Shown piece by piece: positions 44,414-51,809 of a stretch of 64,000 bases of DNA (its first letter is position 1; each line of letters starts with the position of its first letter). Source of the DNA: Nannocystis punicea (lineage in GTDB: Bacteria > Myxococcota_A > Polyangia > Nannocystales > Nannocystaceae); NCBI RefSeq assembly GCF_026965555.1, contig NZ_CP114040.1, positions 7,972,001-8,036,000 on the forward strand. The letters are read 5' to 3'. The position numbers and the translations under genes were made by a program. The notes under the pieces are model-generated. The model did not search any database, was not told the DNA's origin, and was given only the letters and a program-made list of their open reading frames with translations.

Positions 44414-45289
44414 ATGCGACGAGACAATCATGCCCACGCGTGGGCCATTGCGGGTGCGGCGCTGCTCGCCGCGGTCGCCACCGGAGCCTGCAACAGCGAG
44501 CGCGAGCGGACGGCCGAGCGCGCCCCCGGGCAGCAGGCCGAGCGCGCGCCGACGCCCGCGCCGGCGCCGACCACCGACGTCGATACTGTCAAGGAGCACC
44601 CGGCCTGGTACTACGACAAGAAGGTGCGGGTCACCGGCGAGGTCGACGAGGTCTACAGCGACCGCGCCTTCCGCCTCGAGGGGACGGGCTGGGCGTTCGA
44701 CGACGACATCACCGTGCTGATGAAGAAGCCGATGGACGTGGCCGCCGGCGGCGCGCTGAAGGACGACGACGAGCTGATCGTCAACGGCACCGTGCGGCGA
44801 TTCGTGGTCGCCGACGTCGAGCGCGACATCGGCTGGGACCTCTCGCCCGAGATCGAGGTCAAGCTGAAGGAGCGCCCGGTGCTGGTGGCCGACTCGGTGC
44901 GCAAGGTCGGCCCGCCGGAGAAGACCGCCGCGGCCGAGCCCGAGGGCGAGGTCGACACCGTCTCCGAGATCGTGGCGACCGCCGATCAGAAGTCGCTGGC
45001 CGGCAAGAAGGTCGAGCTCGGGCGCGAGAAGGTGCAGGCGATCGCGGGCAAGGGCCTGTGGATCGGGCCGACCTTCACCGAGAAGGTGTTCGTGATCCCG
45101 GTGATGCTGCCCAAGGACGTGGTCGTCGGCGACATCGTCGCCGCCTCGGGCACGCTGCGCGAGGTCCCCGCCAACGCGCTCGAGAGTTGGGACCTGCCCA
45201 AGGAGATGGCCGACGACCTCGGCAAGGTCGTCTACGTCGAGGCCGCCTCGCTGCGCGAGGTCCCGACCGACGACGAGCGCCGCAACTGA
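44414..45289 (+). CDS. Lipoprotein with two OB-fold-like modules, 291 aa
   Basis: ATG 44414 with AGGGGAGA 6 nt upstream. Signal 'WAIAGAALLAAVATGACNSE' with lipobox TGAC, then a Pro/Ala-rich linker. Two similar ~90-residue modules follow: 'VDTVKEHPAWYYDKKVRVTG' with 'AFRLEGTGWAFDDD', and 'VDTVSEIVATADQKSLAGKK' with 'LGRE.VQAIAGKGLWIG'-like strands. The pattern (helix, 'xxGKKVxVxGxV', then 'FxLxG') is that of bacterial OB-fold domains which bind small ligands or scaffold others. Located in the periplasm or at the outer membrane. The next gene starts 11 nt downstream, suggesting an operon. Confidence 0.75.
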   Translation: MRRDNHAHAWAIAGAALLAAVATGACNSERERTAERAPGQQAERAPTPAPAPTTDVDTVKEHPAWYYDKKVRVTGEVDEVYSDRAFRLEGTGWAFDDDITVLMKKPMDVAAGGALKDDDELIVNGTVRRFVVADVERDIGWDLSPEIEVKLKERPVLVADSVRKVGPPEKTAAAEPEGEVDTVSEIVATADQKSLAGKKVELGREKVQAIAGKGLWIGPTFTEKVFVIPVMLPKDVVVGDIVAASGTLREVPANALESWDLPKEMADDLGKVVYVEAASLREVPTDDERRN

Positions 45290-45300
45290 GTGAGGCCGCC

Positions 45301-45681
45301 GTGGCCCGCCGCGATTCGCCGCCGCTGCACACCCCCGACGGGCGATACATCGTCGTCCGCGGCCGGTTGTGGCGCGCGGCGAATCCGCATCTGTCCGCCG
45401 AGGTCCGGGCCACGCTGGTGCGCGCGTTGATGGCGGCGCGCCGCGACGTCAAGCAGGCCCGCGCCGGGAACGACGCCGACGCCCTGCGCGCCGCCAGAGC
45501 GCGCGTGCACGCGGCCAAGGTCGGCCTCGGCGAGCGCGGCCCGGTGTGGTGGACCGACGGCGCGCCCGACCTCGGCCGCCGCGAGATCGATGATACTCCG
45601 TACGCCGATTGGTACCGCGAGCGGGAATCGTCGGTTGCGCCACCGAGCGACCCGCCTATACAATTGTCAGGAGTCACATAA
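45301..45681 (+). CDS. Conserved small protein of unknown function, 126 aa
   Basis: GTG 45301, 11 nt after the previous stop. The sequence 'LHTPDGRYIVVRGRLWRAAN' and 'LGERGPVWWTDGAPDLGRRE', with a Lys/Arg-rich helical middle ('RAARARVHAAKVGL') and 'DDTPYADWYRERE', is a pattern I associate with a widespread bacterial family of small proteins of unknown role ('DGRYIVVRGRLWR...LGERGPVWWxDGxPD'). No signal peptide. Cotranscribed with its lipoprotein neighbours. Confidence 0.7.
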   Translation: MARRDSPPLHTPDGRYIVVRGRLWRAANPHLSAEVRATLVRALMAARRDVKQARAGNDADALRAARARVHAAKVGLGERGPVWWTDGAPDLGRREIDDTPYADWYRERESSVAPPSDPPIQLSGVT

Positions 45682-45685
45682 GACG

Positions 45686-46006
45686 ATGCGCAAGAACCTT
45701 CATCGCTACCTGTTTGCATTCGCGTTCGTGTCCGGGGCCGGTCTGGCCGCCTGCGGGGACGACAGCAGCGGCGCCACCAACCTCGAGATCGCCGCCAGCT
45801 GCAACTCGTACTGCGACAAGGCTCGCGAGTGCAACGACGACGTCTCGGACGACTGCGTCGACGACTGCAAGAGTCGGATCGGCGACTGCATGGCCGACGA
45901 ACAGCGGGAGACGCTGGACGACCTCGATTCGTGCGCCTCGGACGCGTGCGGCGAGTTCGCGGCGTGCACCGTGGGAGCGGGGTTGCAATGCACGTTCGGC
46001 CTGTGA
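45686..46006 (+). CDS. Small Cys-rich lipoprotein, 106 aa
   Basis: ATG 45686, 4 nt after the previous stop. Signal 'YLFAFAFVSGAGLAACGDDS' with lipobox LAAC. Mature part of ~80 residues contains nine Cys in CxxxC-like spacings ('CNSYCDKARECNDD', 'CVDDCKSRIGDCMADE', 'CASDACGEFAAC'), a compact disulfide-rich helical design seen repeatedly in this genome. Its 3' end overlaps the next small frame by 19 nt. Function unknown. Confidence 0.75.
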   Translation: MRKNLHRYLFAFAFVSGAGLAACGDDSSGATNLEIAASCNSYCDKARECNDDVSDDCVDDCKSRIGDCMADEQRETLDDLDSCASDACGEFAACTVGAGLQCTFGL

Positions 46007-46251
46007 CCTTCGGCCCGGGCGAGGACCCCGGCGACCCCCAGGGGCCGCGCGAGGACCCGACCCCGCCGCCTCAGGAAGATCCGCGGCCGACCCCGCCTCC
46101 GCGTGAGGACCCGACCCCGCCGAGCCCGCCAGAGATCGATCCGCCGCCTCACGAGCCGCCGCGCATCGATCCGCCGCCCGACCGGCCGCCGAACGAAGAT
46201 CCGCCGCCCATCATCGCCGAGGCCGGCCATGCCCGCGTCCGCAGCCCCTGA
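45988..46251 (+). CDS. Short proline/aspartate-rich protein, 87 aa
   Basis: Overlaps the end of the preceding lipoprotein gene by 19 nt and the start of the next frame by 23 nt. It begins 'MHVRPVTFGPGEDPGDPQGP' and runs through tandem units of the type 'REDPTPP', 'PEIDPPP', 'PPNEDPPP', averaging six to eight residues. Disordered, no signal peptide. Proline-rich frames arise easily in GC-rich DNA, but the regular repeat and overlap pattern favour a real gene. Possibly a linker-like or binding peptide. Confidence 0.45.
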   Translation: MHVRPVTFGPGEDPGDPQGPREDPTPPPQEDPRPTPPPREDPTPPSPPEIDPPPHEPPRIDPPPDRPPNEDPPPIIAEAGHARVRSP

Positions 46252-46414
46252 CCCTCACGACCCGCTGGCGCCCCGCGTCGACGACCCCTGGTTCCACCGG
46301 TGGTGGCGACGCGGCCCGCGCTCGGCGTACCGCCGGCCGCTGCGGATCACCGCCGCGATGCTCCTGCTCGCTCTGGTCGCGTTCGTGGTCGTGATATTGC
46401 TAGGCTCCGGGTGA
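46229..46414 (+). CDS. Small single-pass membrane protein, 61 aa
   Basis: ATG 46229, overlapping the Pro-rich frame by 23 nt. An acidic/Pro N-terminus, then 'DDPWFHRWWRRGPRSAYRRP', a basic Trp-rich juxtamembrane stretch, then one helix 'AAMLLLALVAFVVVILLG' at the C-terminus. It looks like a tail-anchored membrane peptide. No family recognised; shortness limits confidence. Confidence 0.5.
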   Translation: MPASAAPDPHDPLAPRVDDPWFHRWWRRGPRSAYRRPLRITAAMLLLALVAFVVVILLGSG

Positions 46415-46486
46415 GTCGTCGCGCGCCGCGGGCGCTGTGCATATTTGCGCGTGCCGGGATCGTCGACCGGTGGCATGCCAATGCGC

Positions 46487-47398
46487 ATGACTCAAGACGA
46501 TTCCGTCACCGCCGTGGGTCCAATGCCCACACCCACGCGCACCGGCGTCTGTTGGGGCTCGATCTTCGCGGGCACCCTGGTCGCCGTCGGCGCGTGGCTC
46601 CTCCTCCACCTCCTCGGCATGGGGATCGGCCTCACGGCGATCCAGCCGCACCACCCCGGCTCGCTCCGCAGCGTCGGCGTCGGCACGGGCGTCTGGACGC
46701 TCATCGCCCCGATCCTCGCCCTGTTCGTCGGCGGACTCGTCGTCGGCAAGCTCGCCGGTCCGCTCGATCGGGCCAGCGGCGCCATCCATGGCATCGTCGT
46801 GTGGGCGCTCGCCACGGTGGCCTCGATCACCTTGCTGTGGATGGCGCTCACCGCGGTCATCGGCGGCGCCGTCACGGCGGGCGCCAGCGTGGCCTCGGCG
46901 ACCGCCGGCGGCGCGGTCGCGGCCGTCGGCGCCGGGGCGATCGGCGAGATCAGCCCCGAGTCGCTCGGGCTGTCGACCGACGATCTGCTGGCTCCGGTCA
47001 ATCGCCGCCTGCAGAGCGAGGGCAAGCCGGCGATCACCGGCGAGCAGTTGATGACCGCGGCGAAGAAGGCCCTGCGGAGCTCGGTCCGCGAGGGACGCCT
47101 CGATCGCCAGCTCGTCATCAACGCCCTGGCCGAGAACACCGCGCTGTCGCCGGCCGAGGCCGCCGACATCGCGGGGCAGATCGAGCGCGGCTACGACGCT
47201 CGCCTGCGCGAGCTCGGCGAGACGGCCCGGACCCGGGCGCTCGAGGCCGTCGAGGGCACCGGCAAGGCGCTCCTCGGCCTGTCGCTGGCGATGCTCCTCG
47301 GCCTCGGCGCGGCCGTCGGCGGCGCGCTGGTCGGCGTCCATCGCTATCAGCAGGGCGGTCCGCGCGGGGGACGGCGCACGTACGTCCGCGCCGAGTGA
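46487..47398 (+). CDS. Membrane protein with glycine/alanine-rich helices, 303 aa
   Basis: Starts at ATG 46487 (MTQDDSV); ATGs at 46475 and 46481 are alternatives. Hydrophobic segments: 'FAGTLVAVGAWLLLHLLGMG', 'LIAPILALFVGGLVVGKLAG', 'VVWALATVASITLLWMALTA', a small-residue-rich segment near 'TAGASVASATAGGAVAAVGA', and a C-terminal 'LLGLSLAMLLGLGAAVGGAL'. A ~120-residue soluble helical part lies between. This resembles PhnA- or YrzE-like membrane proteins of unknown function with a 'W-x-x-x-x-A-G' first helix, but I cannot assign a family. Confidence 0.7.
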   Translation: MTQDDSVTAVGPMPTPTRTGVCWGSIFAGTLVAVGAWLLLHLLGMGIGLTAIQPHHPGSLRSVGVGTGVWTLIAPILALFVGGLVVGKLAGPLDRASGAIHGIVVWALATVASITLLWMALTAVIGGAVTAGASVASATAGGAVAAVGAGAIGEISPESLGLSTDDLLAPVNRRLQSEGKPAITGEQLMTAAKKALRSSVREGRLDRQLVINALAENTALSPAEAADIAGQIERGYDARLRELGETARTRALEAVEGTGKALLGLSLAMLLGLGAAVGGALVGVHRYQQGGPRGGRRTYVRAE

Positions 47399-47434
47399 CG
47401 CAGCCGCCAATCGCGATCGGGCCCCGATCACGCA

Positions 47435-47486
47435 GATACGCGAATCACCGGTCGGGCTCGTGCCCGGCACCGGTGATTCGCGTATC
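47435..47486. terminator. Long nested hairpin between convergent genes
   Basis: The 17-nt arms GATACGCGAATCACCGG (47435-47451) and their exact reverse complement (47470-47486) enclose an inner CGGGC-TCGT-GCCCG stem. It lies 36 nt after the membrane-protein stop and 26 nt before the stop of the convergent Pro-rich gene, so it is well placed as a two-way terminator. Confidence 0.75.
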
Positions 47487-47512
47487 ACATTCGTCCGAGC
47501 CGCGCCCGGGCC

Positions 47513-47779
47513 TCACGGATTCGGCGGGGTCGGCGACGGCGGCGGCGTCGGGCTCGGCGACGGGTGCGGGCCCTTCGGCTTGGGCGGCTTGGGCTCCGGC
47601 TTGGGCTCCGGCGTCGGCTCCGGCGCGGGCGGAGCCGCCGGCGCATCGGGCTCCGGCTGGGCGACCTTCTCGGTACTCTTGCCCTTCTGGTCGCCCATCG
47701 CTGCCTGGGCGGTTGCCACGGTCGCCGTCATCATGGCGATCCCGAGGAGCGATGCGAGGATTCGAACTCGATGTTGCAT
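47513..47779 (-). CDS. Small secreted proline-rich protein, 88 aa
   Basis: ATG 47779 starts 'MQHRVRILASLLGIAMMTAT' followed by 'VATAQAAMGD', a clean Sec signal peptide with AQA-A cleavage. The mature ~60 residues are almost all Pro, Glu, Lys and Ala in tandem 'PEPKPEPKPPKPKG' and 'PSPSPTPPPSP' units. Extended, disordered periplasmic or wall-associated peptide. The signal peptide argues for a real gene despite the low complexity. Confidence 0.6.
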   Translation of the reverse strand: MQHRVRILASLLGIAMMTATVATAQAAMGDQKGKSTEKVAQPEPDAPAAPPAPEPTPEPKPEPKPPKPKGPHPSPSPTPPPSPTPPNP

Positions 47780-47927
47780 GAATGCCCTTTCTCGCCGACG
47801 AGCTTAACCGTCACCGGCCAGCGCGCAAACGCGGCGGACGCGTGGACACGCGCGACGCACGACGATCGTGGGGGCATTGTGCTCGACCTCGCAGAGCGGC
47901 GGCGACGCCTGCCCGCATCGACGGTCG

Positions 47928-48674
47928 CTACGGGACCTCGCTGCGGCACTGGTTGTCGACGCAGACCGCGACGATCTTCGCGTTGTCGGCGGTCGCCTCG
48001 CCGTCCTCGGCGTCGGTCGCCTCCGGCGCGCAGTCGCAATTCGGTTCGAACATGCACGGCGCCTCGGCCTCGTCGTAAGCCGCCTGCGATTGCGCGTTGA
48101 TGCCGAACGCGTCGAACGAGCCGCAGCAGTCGGTCTGGTGGAACACGACCACGCAATCCTCGTCGACCTCGCACGATCGGTCGACGCCCGGCGCCTGCAG
48201 CGGGGCCTCCTCGCACACCACGGGGGCGCCCGTCGTCTCGCCCCCGCTCGTGCTCGAGGTGCTGGTCTGGTCGGTGTCGGACCCCGCGCTCGAGCTGCTC
48301 GACGTCTGCTCCCCGCTGGTCCCCGTCGTGCTCGTGCTCGACGTCGCCTCCGGCTCCGTCGCGCTCGAGCTGCTCGACGTCTGCTCCCCGCTGGTCCCCG
48401 TCGTGCTCGTGCTCGACGTCGCCTCGCCTCCGGTCGCGCTCGAGCTGCTCGACGTCGCCTCCGGCCCGGTCTCCGTCGCGCTCGAGCTGCTCGACGTCGC
48501 CTCCGGCCCCGATGCGCTCGAGCTGCTCGACGTCGCGTCGATGCCGTCGTCGGTCTCCCCGTCGCTGTCGGTCGACGAGTCGATGTTCGGCTCGCCGAGG
48601 AGCTTGGCGTTCAGGGTGCACGCGCCGAGCATCAGCGCGAATGTAGGAATGATGCTCCAGATCTTCGATGTCAT
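47928..48674 (-). CDS. Lipoprotein with Ser/Thr-rich repeat stalk and Cys-rich C-terminal domain, 248 aa
   Basis: ATG 48674 gives 'IIPTFALMLGACTLNAKLLG', a lipoprotein signal with LGAC lipobox. Residues ~35-155 form a stalk of repeated 'EATSSSSSAT' and 'TSSTSTTGTSGEQ' units, likely extended and surface exposed. The C-terminal ~90 residues hold eight Cys, including 'CEVDEDCVVVFHQTDCCGSF' and 'CMFEPNCDCAPE', a pattern repeated in several Nannocystis-like lipoproteins. Function unknown; the stalk-plus-knob form suggests a surface display protein. Confidence 0.85.
   Translation of the reverse strand: MTSKIWSIIPTFALMLGACTLNAKLLGEPNIDSSTDSDGETDDGIDATSSSSSASGPEATSSSSSATETGPEATSSSSSATGGEATSSTSTTGTSGEQTSSSSSATEPEATSSTSTTGTSGEQTSSSSSAGSDTDQTSTSSTSGGETTGAPVVCEEAPLQAPGVDRSCEVDEDCVVVFHQTDCCGSFDAFGINAQSQAAYDEAEAPCMFEPNCDCAPEATDAEDGEATADNAKIVAVCVDNQCRSEVP
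48286..48425. repeat. Two identical 65-nt copies, period 75 nt, in the lipoprotein stalk
   Basis: 48286-48350 and 48361-48425 are identical. Shorter derivatives starting GCGCTCGAGCTGCTCGACGT follow at 48436, 48478 and 48514. All periods are multiples of three, so units can be gained or lost in frame. High identity suggests recent expansion. Confidence 0.85.
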
Positions 48675-48740
48675 TGCAATCCTCAGTGCCCGGTGAATGT
48701 CCGCCCCCCGGCGCTTTCGTTGGCCCTCGCGCACGAAATC

Positions 48741-48760
48741 ACATGTCCTCGCGGACATGT
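48741..48760. terminator. Perfect copy of the dispersed 8-4-8 palindrome at a gene end
   Basis: ACATGTCC-TCGC-GGACATGT, fully complementary arms, 4 nt after the stop of the leftward anti-sigma-like gene at 48765. The best-formed copy in the window. Confidence 0.65.
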
Positions 48761-48764
48761 GGCT

Positions 48765-49712
48765 TCAGCGCACGCCGCAGGCCCGCCGCACCCGCTCGGC
48801 CGAGAGCGAGCCGGGGTGCGCGCGCAGGAACGCCGCCGCGGTGGTCGCCCCGTCGGCCCGGCCCGCGGCGCACAGCGCCACCGCCCGCAGCGCCGCCGCC
48901 TCCTCGCGCAGCGCCCCGTCGGGGAAGCGCCGGTGGTAGTCGTCGAGCCGCGCCAGCGCCAGCGCCTCGCTCCCGCCGGCCAGGGCGTCGTTGACCGCCC
49001 GCACGATCGCCAGCTCCTGCGCCAGCCCGTCCCCGCGGTCGGACGCCGCGGTCCCCGCATTCGCGTCCCCGGCCGATCCGGACGCGCCGGAATTCGTCGG
49101 CCCGGCCGTACCCACATTCGTGTGAGTTTCGCCGTTCGCCGGAGCTCCGCCCGCGGTCCCCGCATTCGCGCCCGTCGTGGGCCTCCCCCCATTCGCGACG
49201 CCGGAGCCCGACGGCCCGCGACTCCCGTCCCCGCGGCTCGTGCCGCCCGGCGCCTCGCTCGCGCGGGCGGCGGGCGCCTCCGATTCGTGCGTCGTCGCGG
49301 TCGGCCGCTGCAGCGCCGGCACCTCCGTCTCCGGCGCCGGCGCGCCGTCGGTCGAGGTGGCAGGCTCGCCCGCCCCTCGCGGCGCCCGCGGGGTCACGGA
49401 CCCGTCGGAAGCCCCCTCGGCGGCCTGGTGCGCCGCCGCGGAGCGGGCCGCGTCGACGTCGGCGTCGAGGCGCCGCGGCGAAAGCTTGAAGGCGAGCGCC
49501 AGCGCGGCCGCGACCAGACCGACCACGGCCACGCCGAGCCACTGCCGCGAGACCCGGCGCGGACGCAGCGGCACCACCCGCGCCTCCTCGGCCGCGGTCG
49601 CGCTGCGCCGCACCGACGCCAGCAGGCGCTCGGTCGCGGCCGGCGACGGACCGGCGTCACGGCGGTAAGCAGCCAACAATGCGCGGGCGCGCGGATCGAG
49701 TTCGTCAGCCAT
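48765..49712 (-). CDS. Probable membrane anti-sigma factor, 315 aa
   Basis: A cytoplasmic N-terminal ~55 residues ('ELDPRARALLAAYRRDAGPS') precede one transmembrane helix at ~58-76 ('WLGVAVVGLVAAALALAF'). A long Ala/Gly/Thr/Asn-rich periplasmic linker with repeated 'NAGTAG/NVGTAG' follows, then a C-terminal helical region with TPR-like character ('RLDDYHRRFPDGALREEAAA'). The ATG at 49712 overlaps the sigma-factor stop by 8 nt, the usual coupling for sigma/anti-sigma pairs. No zinc-binding HxxxCxxC motif is seen, so it is not a ZAS type. Topology and position support a regulator that releases the ECF factor on an envelope signal. Confidence 0.75.
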   Translation of the reverse strand: MADELDPRARALLAAYRRDAGPSPAATERLLASVRRSATAAEEARVVPLRPRRVSRQWLGVAVVGLVAAALALAFKLSPRRLDADVDAARSAAAHQAAEGASDGSVTPRAPRGAGEPATSTDGAPAPETEVPALQRPTATTHESEAPAARASEAPGGTSRGDGSRGPSGSGVANGGRPTTGANAGTAGGAPANGETHTNVGTAGPTNSGASGSAGDANAGTAASDRGDGLAQELAIVRAVNDALAGGSEALALARLDDYHRRFPDGALREEAAALRAVALCAAGRADGATTAAAFLRAHPGSLSAERVRRACGVR

Positions 49713-50283
49713 GGGGACCTCCCGCCGCGCCGCCGTGCAGGGCCGCGACGAACGCCGCGAACCGCGATCTCGCCGCGCGCAGCCGCGTGTACACGGTGTT
49801 GACATTGAGATCGAGCGCGGCCCCCACCTCGTGGGCGCGCAGGCCTTCGATCTCGAACAGCTCGAACACGACCCGCTGCTCCGGGGTCAGCGTCGCCAGG
49901 AATTGAGCGACCGTCGCGGCCGCCTGCGAGCGCTCGAGCCACTCTGCCGGCCCCTCCGCGGGCCCCGGCTCGGGCGCCTCGGCGTGCCGCCGCTGTCGCC
50001 GCAGATCGCCGCGCCGGCGGTTGCTGGCGATCCCGCGCGTGATGGCGTAGAGCCAGGTCGTGATCGCCGCGCTGCCGTCGAACTCCGACAGGCGCCGCAG
50101 CACGACCAGGAACACCTCGTGGGCCGCGTCCTCGATCTCCGGCTCCGGCACGCCCAGGCGCCGCAGGTTGCGCCACACGAAGCCGACGTGCTCGCGGTAG
50201 ACCGCCTCGAATTCGCGCTCGGCGGCGGACGCCTGAGCGGACGGTTCCTCGACGAGCGGGCCTGGCATGGCGGCGGCGATCAT
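49705..50283 (-). CDS. ECF-type RNA polymerase sigma factor, 192 aa
   Basis: Region 2 at residues ~25-95: 'FEAVYREHVGFVWRNLRRLG', 'IEDAAHEVFLVVLRRLSEFD' and 'AAITTWLYAITRGIASNRRR' are sigma2.1-2.4 signatures. Region 4 at ~130-180 is 'LTPEQRVVFELFEIEGLRAH' with the HTH 'VGAALDLNVNTVYTRLRAAR'. ATG 50283 or ATG 50268 (MPGPLVEE). It is cotranscribed with the anti-sigma gene downstream and, 50 nt upstream, the barrel-like protein gene. Target promoters are not evident; autoregulation is likely by analogy. Confidence 0.93.
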   Translation of the reverse strand: MIAAAMPGPLVEEPSAQASAAEREFEAVYREHVGFVWRNLRRLGVPEPEIEDAAHEVFLVVLRRLSEFDGSAAITTWLYAITRGIASNRRRGDLRRQRRHAEAPEPGPAEGPAEWLERSQAAATVAQFLATLTPEQRVVFELFEIEGLRAHEVGAALDLNVNTVYTRLRAARSRFAAFVAALHGGAAGGPHG

Positions 50284-50332
50284 GCGCGCCGGCGTTCATG
50301 TCCGGCCCCGGCGAAAATCGTTGGCCCCCCGC

Positions 50333-51403
50333 TCACGGCAGCCTCACCTCGACGCCGGCGGTCGCCGAGGCGCCCACGGCCCCGCTGCAGCAGACCTGCC
50401 CGCGCCCGGAGATCTCGAAGCGCGCGCGCGTCAGCATCACCAGCAGGTCGGCGCCGAACGTCAGCGCCACCCGCGGCGCGACCCGCACGTGCAGGCCCGG
50501 CCCCACGGTCGCGGCCGCCCAAAAGGAGGTGGCCCGGTACGAGGCCGCGAGGTCGCCGATCCCGCGCCCGCGCAGCGCCCCGACCTCGACGCCGGCGCAC
50601 AGCGGGGCCTCGACGCGGCCCTTGCCGACGATCCCGCACCCGCGCAGGCCGGTGGCCGCCAGCCACATCCGCCCGCCCACGCGCTCGTCCTCGGCCGCGG
50701 GCAGGTCGCGCGGCAGCCAGAAGCTCTGCGTCAGCGCCACCGCCCAGTGCCGCCCGCGCAGCCCGACCGACGCCCGCAGCAGCGCCGTGACCCGCGGCAG
50801 CGCGCCCGCGCCGATGCCCGCGCCGAGCCCCAGAGTGGCCTTGGGCGCCGGCCGGCGGCGCGCGGGGGCCCTGGCGGGCGTCTCCGCGGGCGGGGGCGGC
50901 GTCGCCGAAGGCCCCGGCAGCTCCGGCTCGAGCTCTCCGGCGTCGATCTCGGGCGCCTGCGGCCCCACCGGCCCCTCCGCCTCGACCGGCGCCGGCGGAC
51001 CCGGGGGCGGCACCGCGGTCCCCGGCGCCTCCTCCTGTACCGGCGGCGCCGCCTGCTGCAGCTCGGGCACCGCCGCGATGGCCGTCAGCAGCGCCGCGGC
51101 CTCGGCCAGCGCCTCGCAGCGGTCGCCCTCGAGGCTGCGGCGCCCCTGGCCTGCGCCGCTCGAGATGGCCGCGTCGAGCCGCCAGCGCCCGCTCGGCAGC
51201 GCCTCGACGCGCAGGTTCACCTGCGCCGCCTGGCCCGCCCCGGCCGGCGCCCGCGCCAGCAGCCCGGCGATCTGCGCCCGCACCCACGCCTCGTCCGGGC
51301 AGCCCGGCGGGGCCTCCCAGCGGACCTCCGGCATCGCCGGGCCCGCCGCGGGCGAGGGCGCCGGCGCGAGGAGCAGCGCGGCGCACGTGGTGAGCGCGAG
51401 CAT
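50333..51403 (-). CDS. Secreted, probable outer-membrane beta-barrel protein of the sigma-factor unit, 356 aa
   Basis: ATG 51403 opens 'MLALTTCAALLLAPAPSPAA', a signal peptide. Residues ~25-115 form a small domain beginning 'MPEVRWEAPPGCPDEAWVRA', like periplasmic domains in other myxobacterial proteins of sigma/anti-sigma loci. A Pro/Glu-rich linker (~115-185) follows. The C-terminal ~170 residues alternate hydrophobic and polar residues with many Gly and aromatics ('TALLRASVGLRGRHWAVALT', 'LRGCGIVGKGRVEAPLCAGV') as in an 8-strand barrel. It precedes the sigma and anti-sigma genes and may be the envelope component they monitor. Confidence 0.75.
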   Translation of the reverse strand: MLALTTCAALLLAPAPSPAAGPAMPEVRWEAPPGCPDEAWVRAQIAGLLARAPAGAGQAAQVNLRVEALPSGRWRLDAAISSGAGQGRRSLEGDRCEALAEAAALLTAIAAVPELQQAAPPVQEEAPGTAVPPPGPPAPVEAEGPVGPQAPEIDAGELEPELPGPSATPPPPAETPARAPARRRPAPKATLGLGAGIGAGALPRVTALLRASVGLRGRHWAVALTQSFWLPRDLPAAEDERVGGRMWLAATGLRGCGIVGKGRVEAPLCAGVEVGALRGRGIGDLAASYRATSFWAAATVGPGLHVRVAPRVALTFGADLLVMLTRARFEISGRGQVCCSGAVGASATAGVEVRLP

Positions 51404-51544
51404 CGGCGGCGCAGACTAGCCGGCCTCGGCCGCGAACCCAACCCCGAAGCGCGCGCGGCAATTCGCGCCGCTCGCTCACGACATTGTCTGCGGGTACCGC
51501 GGCCCTCACATGAATGCGGGGTACCACCATGCAGTGGCACCAAT

Positions 51545-51770
51545 CGCCGCCGCGACATCTTTCCTCGCCGTCTCGCGTCCGCGATTCATCGCGACCCGCG
51601 GGGCTTCGCCGTCGCCGCCGCGACATCTTTCCTCGCCGTCTCGCGTCCGCGATTCATCGCTACCTGCGGGGCTTCACCGTCGCCGCCGCGACATCTTTCC
51701 TCGCCGTCCCGCGTCCGCGATTCATCGCGACCCGCGGGGCTTCATCGTCGTCGCCGCAAATTCCTGTCGC
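51545..51770. repeat. 68-bp tandem repeat, about 3.3 copies
   Basis: Units start at 51545, 51613 and 51681 with near-identical sequence (core CGACATCTTTCCTCGCCGTC, then CGCGTCCGCGATTCATCGC), and a partial fourth unit begins at 51749. Sixty-eight is not a multiple of three, so it is not coding. It occupies most of the 400-nt gap between the divergent barrel and lipoprotein genes and ends ~40 nt before the latter's ATG. Confidence 0.85.
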
Positions 51771-51809
51771 CGGTTGCATCGTCCGCGCGAAGTGAAGGAT
51801 GCTCGCGCC

